A stretch of DNA of 5,372 bases from Microbacteriaceae bacterium (GCA_026785785.1 JAJAZI010000050.1:1-5372); one strand, 5' to 3'. Positions 1 to 5,022 are shown, counted from the first letter of the stretch. Notes: generated by a model not told the origin, from the letters alone. Program-made: numbers and translations.

Positions 1-81
1 ACCACGCAGGGGGTGCTGTTTCTCGAGGACATCATCGAGGAGCTCGTCGGCGAGGTCAGGGACGCGACCCGGCGGATCTAG
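1..81 (+). CDS. C-terminal end of a CBS-domain membrane protein (CNNM / HlyC-CorC-like family), partial
   Basis: Only the last 26 codons and a TAG stop lie in the window. They read TTQGVLFLEDIIEELVGEVR followed by DATRRI. The pattern G-V-L-x-L-E-D-x-x-E-E-L-V-G-E-x-R-D is the signature at the end of the second CBS motif in CNNM/hemolysin-type proteins, which are integral membrane proteins with an N-terminal DUF21 domain and a cytoplasmic CBS pair, linked to divalent-cation homeostasis. Actinobacteria often carry adjacent long and short versions. The short one lacks the C-terminal CorC_HlyC domain and stops just after this motif, so the end here looks natural rather than truncated. The start, the membrane segments and the operon partner lie upstream of the window. 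Family assignment is fairly sure; the transported ion cannot be read. Confidence 0.82.
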   Translation, partial: TTQGVLFLEDIIEELVGEVRDATRRI

Positions 82-265
82 CCGGCGCACGGGAATTAGC
101 AGGCGCGTTGTCGTGAGTGCTCGCCGGCGCCGTGCCGCGGGTCGTGCACCGATAAAGATTTGGCGAGTACGGAGCAGTGGCCGGTTTCGGGGCCCGCATC
201 TCGGGGGTGATGCTGCGCGTGGTTTTCCGAGGCGCGGTGCGCCCGGGGCCGCAGCATCCGCGGAC

Positions 266-438
266 ACAACGCTCGCCGGTCGGTACAACGCTCGGCCGGG
301 GGCACGACACCTTGCGCGGGCACTGCGCGCCTTGCGCGGGCACTGCGCGCTTGCGCGGGTACTACGCGCCTTACGCGGGCACTGCGCGCCTTGCGCGGGC
401 ACTGCGCGCTTGCGCGGGTACTACGCGCCTGCGCGGGT
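266..438. repeat. Nine-unit tandem array of 18-20 bp GC-rich units, nested in a 59-bp duplication
   Basis: Units begin with AC and follow the pattern AC-(T/A)(G/A)-CGCGC-(C)TT-GCGCGGG-(C/T). By my reading they start at 266, 285, 304, 322, 342, 361, 381, 401 and 420, with lengths 19, 19, 18, 20, 19, 20, 20, 19 and 19. The first three are diverged and the last six are nearly identical. Positions 311-369 and 370-428 form a 59-bp tandem duplication with one difference (G at 314, A at 373). The core of each good unit is an inverted repeat, CGCGC then 2-3 bases then GCGCG, so each could form a small hairpin on either strand. There are no unique spacers, so it is not a CRISPR array. Function unknown. 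Confidence 0.9.
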
Positions 439-552
439 GGCGGAGTGCCCCATTCGGCGTCGGCGTGGGAGAGCGATCCGCGCGGGCAGCACGCGCGAAC
501 GCGTGTGGCCCACCTCCCGCGCAAGCGCGCCTCACCTGCGAAGCTCGCTTGT

Positions 553-597
553 GCGCCCAGAAGCGGACGCCGACGCGGGCACCGCGCTTCTGCGCGC
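553..597. repeat. Inverted repeat, 13-bp arms with a 19-nt loop
   Basis: The left arm GCGCCCAGAAGCG (553-565) and right arm CGCTTCTGCGCGC (585-597) are complementary at 12 of 13 positions. The loop (566-584) includes a diverged copy of the GCGGGCAC motif from the upstream array. It could fold in either transcript reading into the convergent gap. No T-run follows on either side, so it is not a classical intrinsic terminator. Confidence 0.6.
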
Positions 598-720
598 AGT
601 GCGCGTTCGCGCTGGCGCAACGCGCTTCCGCGGATAGGGGAACGGCGTGGGCGAGCGTGCCCTGCCTGCGCGGCGTGTCGGGCTGCCCCTCGAGGAGTGC
701 GGCGCAGCGCGCTCGGTTCG

Positions 721-780
721 CGAAGGTCAGCTGGCCGCGGTGCCAGCCCACGAAGGTCAGCTGGCCGCGGTGCCAGCCCG
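721..780. repeat. 30-bp tandem duplication containing the end of the acetyltransferase gene
   Basis: Positions 721-749 and 751-779 are identical over 29 bases; only the 30th base differs (A at 750, G at 780). The right copy contains the last codons and the TGA stop (759-757) of the leftward acetyltransferase gene. The left copy is the same segment repeated downstream. Because the unit is 30 bp, the copy stays in frame and brings a second TGA at 729-727. Near-perfect identity suggests a recent duplication, or one maintained by slippage or recombination. Confidence 0.93.
730..777 (-). terminator. Two tandem hairpins at the 3' end of the acetyltransferase gene (candidate terminator)
   Basis: Each 30-bp copy contains GCTGGC-CGCGGT-GCCAGC, a 6-bp perfect stem with a 6-nt loop (730-747 and 760-777). 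The right hairpin is formed by the last six sense codons of the acetyltransferase and the left one lies just past the stop. Neither is followed by a U-run in the leftward transcript. Termination by U-less hairpins is plausible in high-GC actinobacteria but is not shown here. Confidence 0.35.
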
Positions 781-1224
781 GGGAACGAGGTCGTAGGTGA
801 CCCACGGGGCGAGCTCAGCGACGCGGTTGTAGAGGCGCCTCGCGGTGGCGTTGTCCGGTGCGGTGATCCAGCGCACGACGCCGATTCCGCGGTGACGCGC
901 AACCTGCGCAAGCGCCTCGACCAGCTGCTCGCCGGCACCCTGACCCCGTGCGGCGGGGGAGACAAAGAGGTCGTCGAGGAAAATCCCGGTCGAGGCCGAC
1001 AGCTGGTCGGGGAACTCCCGCCAGTTCGCCAGGCCGACGACGCGGCCCTCGTGCACCGCCACGAGACCCTCCAGACCGGTAGCCGGGTCGAAGAGCATCC
1101 GCCACGCCGCCTGCACCTTGGCCGGGTCATCCGGCTCACCGTAGAACTCGCGGTAGCCGGCGTACAGTGCGCTCCACTCGGCCTCGTCGGCGGCGGCGGA
1201 GACGGGACGGATGTTGAGGCTCAT
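757..1224 (-). CDS. GNAT-family N-acetyltransferase
   Basis: The product is 155 residues, the usual size for a single-domain GNAT enzyme that moves an acetyl group from acetyl-CoA to an amine; the acceptor cannot be predicted. It starts MSLNIRPVSAADE-like with a typical beta-1 strand. The central strand LVAVHEGRVVGLANW is at about 54-68. Motif A, FLDDLFVSPAARGQGAG, is at 82-98, where the R-G-Q-G-A-G loop (93-98) binds the CoA pyrophosphate. The segment ITAPDNATARRLYNRV (120-135) matches the motif B helix with the conserved Asn and Tyr, and the WVTYDL strand (141-146) closes the fold. ATG at 1224 is chosen because it gives the full N-terminal strand and sits 6 nt after a -10-like hexamer. The old yellow enzyme gene lies 59 bp upstream on the same strand, so they may also be co-transcribed. 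The last nine codons and the stop belong to a tandem duplication. Probably cytoplasmic. Confidence 0.92.
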   Translation of the reverse strand: MSLNIRPVSAAADEAEWSALYAGYREFYGEPDDPAKVQAAWRMLFDPATGLEGLVAVHEGRVVGLANWREFPDQLSASTGIFLDDLFVSPAARGQGAGEQLVEALAQVARHRGIGVVRWITAPDNATARRLYNRVAELAPWVTYDLVPRAGTAAS

Positions 1225-1230
1225 GCCGCC

Positions 1231-1236
1231 AGTATG
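1231..1236 (-). promoter_or_regulatory. Candidate -10 element for a leaderless acetyltransferase mRNA
   Basis: Read leftward the sequence is CATACT-GGCGGC-ATG. The hexamer occupies exactly -12 to -7 from the start codon, so transcription would begin at the A of ATG. It differs from TATACT only in the first base. I see no convincing -35 element. The GGCGGC next to the ATG is too close to act as a normal ribosome binding site. Confidence 0.45.
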
Positions 1237-1272
1237 CCGCGCCGGCGAGAGCGTTGGGCACGGGCGCCCCGG

Positions 1273-1286
1273 TAGCGCCGCCGCTA
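1273..1286 (-). terminator. Small hairpin over the stop codon of the old yellow enzyme gene
   Basis: The leftward strand reads TAGCG-GCGG-CGCTA, a perfect 5-bp stem with a 4-nt loop, beginning at the TAG stop itself. There is no U-run after it. It could weaken readthrough into the acetyltransferase gene or be chance in GC-rich DNA. Confidence 0.25.
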
Positions 1287-2366
1287 GCGGGGCCGCGCGC
1301 GGTGGTACTGTGCCGGCCAGTAGTCGATCGGCACCCCGAGCTCGTGGGCGGCGCGCAGCGGGAAGTGCGGGTCGCGCATGATCTCGCGGCCCATCATGAC
1401 CACGTCGGCCCTCCCGGAGCGGATGATCTCGTCGGCCTGCGCGGCCTCGGTGATGAGGCCCACGGCGCTCACCTCAACCCCGGCGTCGCGCCGCACCTCC
1501 TCGGCGAACGGGACTTGGTAGCCGGGACCGATGGGGATTGTCGCACCGGCCACGAGACCGCCGGACGAGATGTCGAACAGGTCGGCGCCGGCGTCCCTCG
1601 CCCACTCCGCGACGGCGGAGGTCTGAGCGACGTCCCAGCCCCCGTCGGTGTAGTCGCTCGCCGAGAAACGGACGAGGATCGGCACCAGCTGGCCGACCGC
1701 GGCGCGCACGGCGGCGACGATCTCGAGCAGCAGTCGGGCACGGTTCTCCAGGCTGCCGCCGTACTCGTCGTCGCGCCGGTTCGACAGGGGCGACAGGAAC
1801 TGGTGGACGAGGTAGCCGTGGGCGGCGTGGATCTCGAGAACGTCGAACCCGGCCTCGACGGAGCGGCGGGCGGCCCGGGCGAAATCGACGACGATCGCGT
1901 CGATGCCGGGCCGGTCGAGCGCGCCCGGCTCGTCGTAGCCGTCGAAGGCGACGGCCGAGGGCGCGACGGTGGCCCAGCCGCCGCCGCCGACCGGGCGGGT
2001 GCCGGAGTCGGCCCCCCACTCCCGAAAGACCGAGGCCTTGCGGCCTGCATGGGCGAGCTGGATGCCGGCAGAGGCGCCCTGGCCATGGATGAAGTCGACG
2101 ATGCGCGACCATGCATCTCGCTGCTCGTCCGTGTAGATGCCGGTGTCCTCGGCCGAGATGCGGCCGACTGCATTCACGGCCGTCGCCTCGGTCATCACGA
2201 GGCCGGCGCCGCCGCGCGCGAACGAGCCGAGGTGCACGAGGTGCCAGTCGGTGGGCACGCCGTCCTCTCTGTCGACGGAGTACTGGCAGAGCGGCGCGAC
2301 CCAGATGCGGTTGCGCACGGTGACGGAACGGATGGTGTGCGGGGAGAAGAGCGTGGATTCAGACAT
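1284..2366 (-). CDS. NADH:flavin oxidoreductase, old yellow enzyme family (YqjM-like)
   Basis: This is a 360-residue FMN-dependent TIM-barrel ene-reductase; YqjM-type enzymes are about 340 residues. They use NAD(P)H to reduce activated C=C bonds in enones and similar electrophiles. Visible signatures are NRIWVAPLCQYS (19-30), with Cys27 and Tyr29 matching the YqjM-class flavin-tuning Cys and the active-site Tyr; WHLVHLGSFARGGAGLVMTE (41-60); IQLAHAGRKAS (102-112), with Gln103 contacting FMN; EIHAAHGYLVHQFLSPLSN (178-196), with the substrate-anchoring His180 and His183 and Tyr185; DDEYGGSLENR (199-209); and the phosphate-binding end GLITEAAQADEII followed by MMGREIMRDPHFP. The C-terminus YWPAQYHRARPR also fits the family. 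ATG at 2366 places LFSPHTIRSVTVRNR at the usual distance from the N-terminus. No signal peptide, so cytoplasmic. It is divergent to nnrD across 81 bp. The physiological substrate is unknown; detoxification of electrophiles is the common proposal for the family. Confidence 0.96.
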   Translation of the reverse strand: MSESTLFSPHTIRSVTVRNRIWVAPLCQYSVDREDGVPTDWHLVHLGSFARGGAGLVMTEATAVNAVGRISAEDTGIYTDEQRDAWSRIVDFIHGQGASAGIQLAHAGRKASVFREWGADSGTRPVGGGGWATVAPSAVAFDGYDEPGALDRPGIDAIVVDFARAARRSVEAGFDVLEIHAAHGYLVHQFLSPLSNRRDDEYGGSLENRARLLLEIVAAVRAAVGQLVPILVRFSASDYTDGGWDVAQTSAVAEWARDAGADLFDISSGGLVAGATIPIGPGYQVPFAEEVRRDAGVEVSAVGLITEAAQADEIIRSGRADVVMMGREIMRDPHFPLRAAHELGVPIDYWPAQYHRARPR

Positions 2367-2392
2367 CCCCAGCTACAACTGGGCACCGCGTG

Positions 2393-2398
2393 AATCTA
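2393..2398 (-). promoter_or_regulatory. Candidate -10 element for the old yellow enzyme gene
   Basis: TAGATT on the leftward strand fits the actinobacterial TANNNT pattern. Transcription would start near 2386 and give a leader of about 20 nt. That leader contains a small hairpin, CCCAG-loop-CTGGG (2383-2368), ending next to the ATG and including the only G-rich stretch that might bind a ribosome. No clear -35 element is visible. Confidence 0.35.
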
Positions 2399-2403
2399 TG
2401 CCC

Positions 2404-2422
2404 GCATCCGGCATCCGATCCG
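2404..2422. repeat. Short direct repeats in the divergent promoter region
   Basis: GCATCCG occurs twice head to tail (2404-2410 and 2411-2417) and is followed by a third ATCCG (2418-2422). The block lies where the -35 regions of both divergent promoters would fall, so it could be a regulator site. The heptamer is also frequent elsewhere in the window, so chance or a genome-wide word bias is a real alternative. Confidence 0.35.
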
Positions 2423-2435
2423 CCCGCAAGCGAAC

Positions 2436-2441
2436 TAGGGT
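2436..2441 (+). promoter_or_regulatory. Candidate -10 element for a leaderless nnrD mRNA
   Basis: TAGGGT-CGAACA-GTG places a TANNNT hexamer exactly at -12 to -7 from the GTG start, so the transcript would begin at the start codon. No Shine-Dalgarno sequence precedes the GTG, which fits leaderless translation. The -35 region has no recognisable hexamer. Confidence 0.55.
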
Positions 2442-2447
2442 CGAACA

Positions 2448-3275
2448 GTGACCTACTCCGAGTGGACGCCGGCGGATGCCGCCGGGCAGATCAAGGTTCC
2501 CACCGCGAGCGATGACAAGTACTCCCGGGGTGTGCTCGGAATCGTCACCGGGTCGACGGACTACCCGGGAGCCGCGGTCATCGGCGTCGAGGCCGCGCTG
2601 CGCACCGGTGTCGGCATGGTGCGCTACCTCGGGCCCGAGGTGCCGACGAGGCTCGCGCTCGCGCGCCGCCCGGAGATTGTCACCCGGCAGGGGCGGGTGC
2701 AGGCCTGGCTGCTCGGGTCGGGAATCGCGGCCAGCGCCCGCGACGCCGCCACTGCGAACCGCCTTACGACCGCCATCGAGCAAGAGCTGCCGACCGCCCT
2801 CGACGCGGGCGCCCTCGACCTCGTCGGCTCCGCGACCGGACCGACGGTCATCACCCCGCACCACGGCGAACTCGCGCGGATGCTGGGCATCGACCGGTCC
2901 GAGATCGCGCAGGATCCGGCCGCCTGGGCGGCGCGGACCGCCGACGACCTCGGGGTCACCGTGCTGCTCAAGGGATTCCGCACCCACGTTGCCGACCCCT
3001 ACGGGAGCCGGCTGTGCGTGACCTCCGCGACGTCGTGGACCGCGACGGCCGGCACAGGAGATGCCCTCGGCGGCATCCTCGGGTCGCTCCTCGCCACCCA
3101 CTCCGACGAGATCGCGGCGACCCGCGGTGCGCTCGCGCCGCTCGCCGCGACGGCGTGCGTGCTGCACTCGGTCGCCGCCGAGCGGGCCAGCAGGGGAGGC
3201 CCGTTCACCGTGCTCGACCTCGCCGCCGAGTTGCCCGGGGTCGTCGCCCGGCTGCTCGTCGCTTCGCGCGCATGA
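2448..3275 (+). CDS. nnrD: ADP-dependent NAD(P)H-hydrate dehydratase
   Basis: The 275-residue product is a stand-alone YjeF C-terminal (ribokinase-fold) domain. It dehydrates damaged S-NAD(P)HX back to NAD(P)H at the cost of ADP (in bacteria; EC 4.2.1.136), a cytosolic metabolite-repair step that normally works with the NnrE epimerase. Signatures are KYSRGVLGIVTGSTDYPGAA (24-43), AALRTGVGMVRYLGP (49-63), the LLGSGI loop (88-93), LDAGAL (118-123), VITPHHGELARMLG (134-147), VLLKG (172-176) and the nucleotide/catalytic loop AGTGDALGGILGSL (201-214), with Asp205 the expected catalytic Asp. The epimerase (YjeF N-terminal) domain is not fused and no separate copy is in the window. GTG at 2448 is preferred because it follows a -10-like hexamer by 6 nt and gives the normal N-terminus. 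The stop overlaps the start of the next gene (ATGA). Full length and intact. Confidence 0.95.
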   Translation: MTYSEWTPADAAGQIKVPTASDDKYSRGVLGIVTGSTDYPGAAVIGVEAALRTGVGMVRYLGPEVPTRLALARRPEIVTRQGRVQAWLLGSGIAASARDAATANRLTTAIEQELPTALDAGALDLVGSATGPTVITPHHGELARMLGIDRSEIAQDPAAWAARTADDLGVTVLLKGFRTHVADPYGSRLCVTSATSWTATAGTGDALGGILGSLLATHSDEIAATRGALAPLAATACVLHSVAAERASRGGPFTVLDLAAELPGVVARLLVASRA

Positions 3276-4672
3276 GCCGGGTGCTGCCGGCATCCGCCGG
3301 TCCGAGCGGGGTGCCGGCGCAGCAGCCGCCGGGAGGGCCAGCCGGTGCGCCAGCGGATGCGCCGTGGCGCCGTGCCGCCCGGGCCCCGCTGGTGCTGTGG
3401 GCGGGGTTCCTGATCGTGCACGCCGTGCTCATCGCTCTCAACGTCTTCGGCTACGGCTGGCCGCTCGGCGACGTCACCGTCTACCGCTTCTGGACCGACC
3501 AGGCCACCGGTGCCGACTACTGGGTGGGCATCGACGCGCCGTGGGTGTACCCGATCCTCGCCCTGGTGCCGATGCTTGCCGCGCAGCTCGGCACCCAGAT
3601 TGCCGACGCGATCCCGGCGTTGTCGCTCGCCACGGTCGGCCCGGACGCCTACGTGGCCGGGTGGCTCGTGACGGTGACGCTGCTCAATGCGGTGGCGTTC
3701 TGCGTTCTCATCGGCCGAGGCGCGCGACCGGGTCGCGCGGCTGCAGGCTGGTGGTGGCTCCTGTTCCTGCTTGCGCTCGGGCCGATCGCCCTCGGCCGCA
3801 TCGACTCGGTCACCGTGTCGCTTTCCGTCGTCGCCGTTACCCTGATCGCGGCCCGGCCGCGCGTCGCGGCGCTGCTGCTGACGATCGCGGCCTGGATCAA
3901 GGTCTGGCCGGGCGCGATCGTCGTCGCGATCGTCGCCGTGAGCCGGAACCGCTGGCGCGTGCTCGCGACGGCGGTCGGGACGAGTATCGCGGTGGTGGCC
4001 GTGACGCTCTCCTTTGGGAGCGGAGCCAACGTGTTCAGTTTCGTGACCGAGCAGACCGGGCGCGGGCTGCAGGTCGAGGCGCCGGTTACGACGGCGTGGA
4101 TGTGGCTCGCCTGGGCGGGTCTGGCCGATGCGAGCGTCTACTACGACGACAGCATCCTCACCTGGCAGGTGCGCGGCGAGGGCACCGGCCTGGTCGGCTC
4201 GCTCATGACACCGATCCTGCTGATCGCGGTCGCCGCGATCACCGCCGTCGCTCTGGTCGCGCTGCGCCGGGGGGCGGATGCCGCGGCGCTGCTGCCGCCG
4301 CTCGTGCTCGCACTGCTCACGGGCATGATCGCGTTCCAGAAGGTCGGCTCGCCGCAGTTCATCTCCTGGCTGGCCGTGCCCGTGATTCTCGGCCTGGTGA
4401 CGCGCGCGGAGCGGCGGGGAGCGCGGTTCGTGGTCCCCGCGGCGCTCGTGCTGCTGATCGCGGGGCTCACCCACGTGATCTACCCCTACCTGTACGGGTA
4501 CCTGCTCGGGGTGTTCCCGGCGATGCTCGTCGTGCTCACCCTGCGCAACCTGCTGCTGTTCGTCGTGCTGGGTTGGGCTGTCGTCGCGATCGTGTCGAGT
4601 GCGCCTAGATCTGGGGTGCCGGACGCTCCTGGCCCTCGAGAGCGGCCTCGAGGCGCTCGAGCTTTGCGGTGA
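3272..4672 (+). CDS. Polytopic membrane glycosyltransferase, GT87 / DUF2029 family (GT-C fold)
   Basis: The 466-residue product is a multi-pass membrane protein resembling GT87 enzymes such as the mycobacterial mannosyltransferase PimE, which use polyprenyl-phosphate sugars at the outer membrane face. The N-terminal ~31 residues are Pro/Ala/Gly-rich and probably cytoplasmic. The first membrane segment is about 39-58, followed by an outer loop with GWPLGDVTVYRFW, whose Asp67 fits the GT-C catalytic acid. Further family-like segments are LGPIALGRIDSVTVSLSVVA, the AAWIKVWPGAIVVAI segment, and FQKVGSPQFISWLAVPVILG. I count roughly ten hydrophobic segments. ATG at 3272 is chosen because it overlaps the nnrD stop as ATGA, a sign of translational coupling, and no separate Shine-Dalgarno is seen; longer starts such as 3014 lie inside nnrD. 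The last 22 residues, basic and Pro-rich, are encoded antisense to the convergent thiamine-binding gene. Sugar and acceptor are unknown. Confidence 0.88.
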   Translation: MSRVLPASAGPSGVPAQQPPGGPAGAPADAPWRRAARAPLVLWAGFLIVHAVLIALNVFGYGWPLGDVTVYRFWTDQATGADYWVGIDAPWVYPILALVPMLAAQLGTQIADAIPALSLATVGPDAYVAGWLVTVTLLNAVAFCVLIGRGARPGRAAAGWWWLLFLLALGPIALGRIDSVTVSLSVVAVTLIAARPRVAALLLTIAAWIKVWPGAIVVAIVAVSRNRWRVLATAVGTSIAVVAVTLSFGSGANVFSFVTEQTGRGLQVEAPVTTAWMWLAWAGLADASVYYDDSILTWQVRGEGTGLVGSLMTPILLIAVAAITAVALVALRRGADAAALLPPLVLALLTGMIAFQKVGSPQFISWLAVPVILGLVTRAERRGARFVVPAALVLLIAGLTHVIYPYLYGYLLGVFPAMLVVLTLRNLLLFVVLGWAVVAIVSSAPRSGVPDAPGPRERPRGARALR

Positions 4673-4949
4673 GCTCTCCCGACCAGCCCGGCCTGATATC
4701 TGCCTTGAGCACGAGGGACACTCGCGAGCCGTAGGCGCCGACAGCCTCCGTCGCGCGCTTGATCACGTCGAAGACGCTGTCCCAGTCGCCCTCGATGGTC
4801 GTGAACATGGCATCGGTGTGGTTCGGCAGACCCGACTCGCGCACGATGCGCACGGCCGCGGCGACGGCGTCGCGCACCGAGCCGTCGTTGTGCACCGAGC
4901 CGTCGTCGCTACCGGTTCCGGACGGGGCGACTGAGAAAGACACAAGCAT
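4605..4949 (-). CDS. Thiamine-binding protein family (MTH1187/YkoF-like, UPF0045)
   Basis: A 114-residue protein with a ferredoxin-like fold; family members are about 100 residues and form oligomers. Known relatives bind thiamine or its pyrimidine moiety, and a transport or salvage role is proposed. Visible motifs are the first strand MLVSFSVAPSG (1-11), AVRIVRESGLPNHTDAMFTT (33-51, slightly abridged reading of helix 1 into strand 2), IEGDWDSVFDVIKRATEAV (52-70), and strand RVSLVLKADIRPG (76-88). ATG at 4949 is chosen over an upstream ATG at 5024 because the family begins at MLVSFSV, the extra 25 residues do not resemble it, and a -10-like hexamer lies exactly at -12 to -7. A six-residue repeat, DDGSVH-NDGSVR (15-26), comes from an 18-bp duplication and looks like an insertion. 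The gene overlaps the convergent glycosyltransferase 3' end by 68 bp. No other thiamine gene is nearby. Confidence 0.9.
   Translation of the reverse strand: MLVSFSVAPSGTGSDDGSVHNDGSVRDAVAAAVRIVRESGLPNHTDAMFTTIEGDWDSVFDVIKRATEAVGAYGSRVSLVLKADIRPGWSGELTAKLERLEAALEGQERPAPQI
4634..4653. terminator. Hairpin in the overlap of two convergent genes (candidate bidirectional terminator)
   Basis: CCTCGAG (4634-4640) and CTCGAGG (4647-4653) form a perfect 7-bp stem with a 6-nt loop, AGCGGC. A third CTCGAG follows at 4656-4661. The hairpin sits inside the coding ends of both converging genes. There is only a weak T-run on the + strand after it. The repeats may instead reflect repeated Leu-Glu codons (LERLEAALEG) in the thiamine-binding protein. 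Confidence 0.35.
4874..4906. repeat. 18-bp-period direct repeat inside the thiamine-binding gene
   Basis: GCACCGAGCCGTCGT occurs at 4874-4888 and again at 4892-4906, period 18 bp, so six codons are repeated in frame. In the protein this gives DDGSVH-NDGSVR. The likely origin is a small tandem duplication in the loop between the first strand and first helix. Confidence 0.8.
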
Positions 4950-4955
4950 CCGCCT

Positions 4956-4961
4956 ATTATC
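4956..4961 (-). promoter_or_regulatory. Candidate -10 element for a leaderless thiamine-binding protein mRNA
   Basis: Leftward reading is GATAAT-AGGCGG-ATG. The hexamer, one mismatch from TATAAT, occupies exactly -12 to -7 from the start codon. AGGCGG touches the ATG and would be too close to act as a ribosome binding site, so a leaderless transcript is more likely. No clear -35 element is seen. Confidence 0.55.
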
Positions 4962-4986
4962 CCACCGGACCTGCGGGGGCGTCTGG

Positions 4987-4996
4987 GAAATATTTC
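4987..4996. other. AT-rich 10-bp perfect palindrome
   Basis: GAAATATTTC stands out in otherwise GC-rich DNA, between the thiamine-binding gene promoter and the transposase remnant. It could be a regulator half-site pair upstream of that promoter or leftover insertion-element end sequence. Nothing else in the window repeats it. Confidence 0.3.
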
Positions 4997-5022
4997 TTTG
5001 GATCGCCGGGCATGCTCGTTTC

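Larger units (their letters stand above)
82..756. other. Gene-free convergent intergenic region, GC-rich and repeat-dense
   Basis: This 675-bp gap lies between two converging genes, the CBS protein on the left and the acetyltransferase on the right. Several long frames stay open across it, but all consist of Arg/Ala/Gly/Pro-rich sequence generated by GCGC-rich DNA and none looks like a protein family. Positions 82-265 show no feature I can name. Positions 266-438 are an ordered repeat array. Positions 439-720 hold diverged fragments of the same motif, for example a GCGCGGGCA core near 482-490, an inverted CCCGCGCAAGCGCGCC near 518-533 and a GCGGGCACCGCGC near 575-587, plus a long inverted repeat. 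Positions 721-756 are the first copy, and the first bases of the second, of a 30-bp tandem repeat. Confidence 0.75.

Noticed and set aside
82..140. Terminator for the CBS-protein gene
   Set aside because: Only a 6-bp GCACGG/CCGTGC pairing with a very long loop was found, with no T-run.
153..265. Possible small hydrophobic peptide (RFGEYGAVAGFGARISGVML onward)
   Set aside because: The frame is preceded by TAA at 153-155, has only a GTG inside the stretch as start, no ribosome site, and runs into the repeat array; it may be a relic but cannot be supported.
266..438. CRISPR array
   Set aside because: Units abut with no unique spacers, and no cas genes are near.
96..1139. Long leftward open frame across the repeat region and part of the acetyltransferase gene, 347 codons
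   Set aside because: Composition is Arg/Ala/Pro-rich noise from GCGC repeats, and it shares DNA with the clearly real acetyltransferase in another frame.
391..1275. Rightward open frame of 294 codons opposite the acetyltransferase
   Set aside because: It is antisense to a recognisable GNAT gene and resembles no family; high GC leaves such frames open by chance.
1254..2393. Rightward open frame of 379 codons opposite the old yellow enzyme
   Set aside because: The opposite strand encodes all old yellow enzyme motifs in order; this frame is its mirror.
3014..3271. Longer start for the glycosyltransferase
   Set aside because: It would overlap nnrD by more than 250 bp and add Arg-rich sequence; the ATGA overlap at 3272 is far more natural.
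2999..4474. Leftward open frame of 491 codons opposite the glycosyltransferase
   Set aside because: Arg/His/Asp/Gln-rich mirror of hydrophobic membrane codons; no family likeness.
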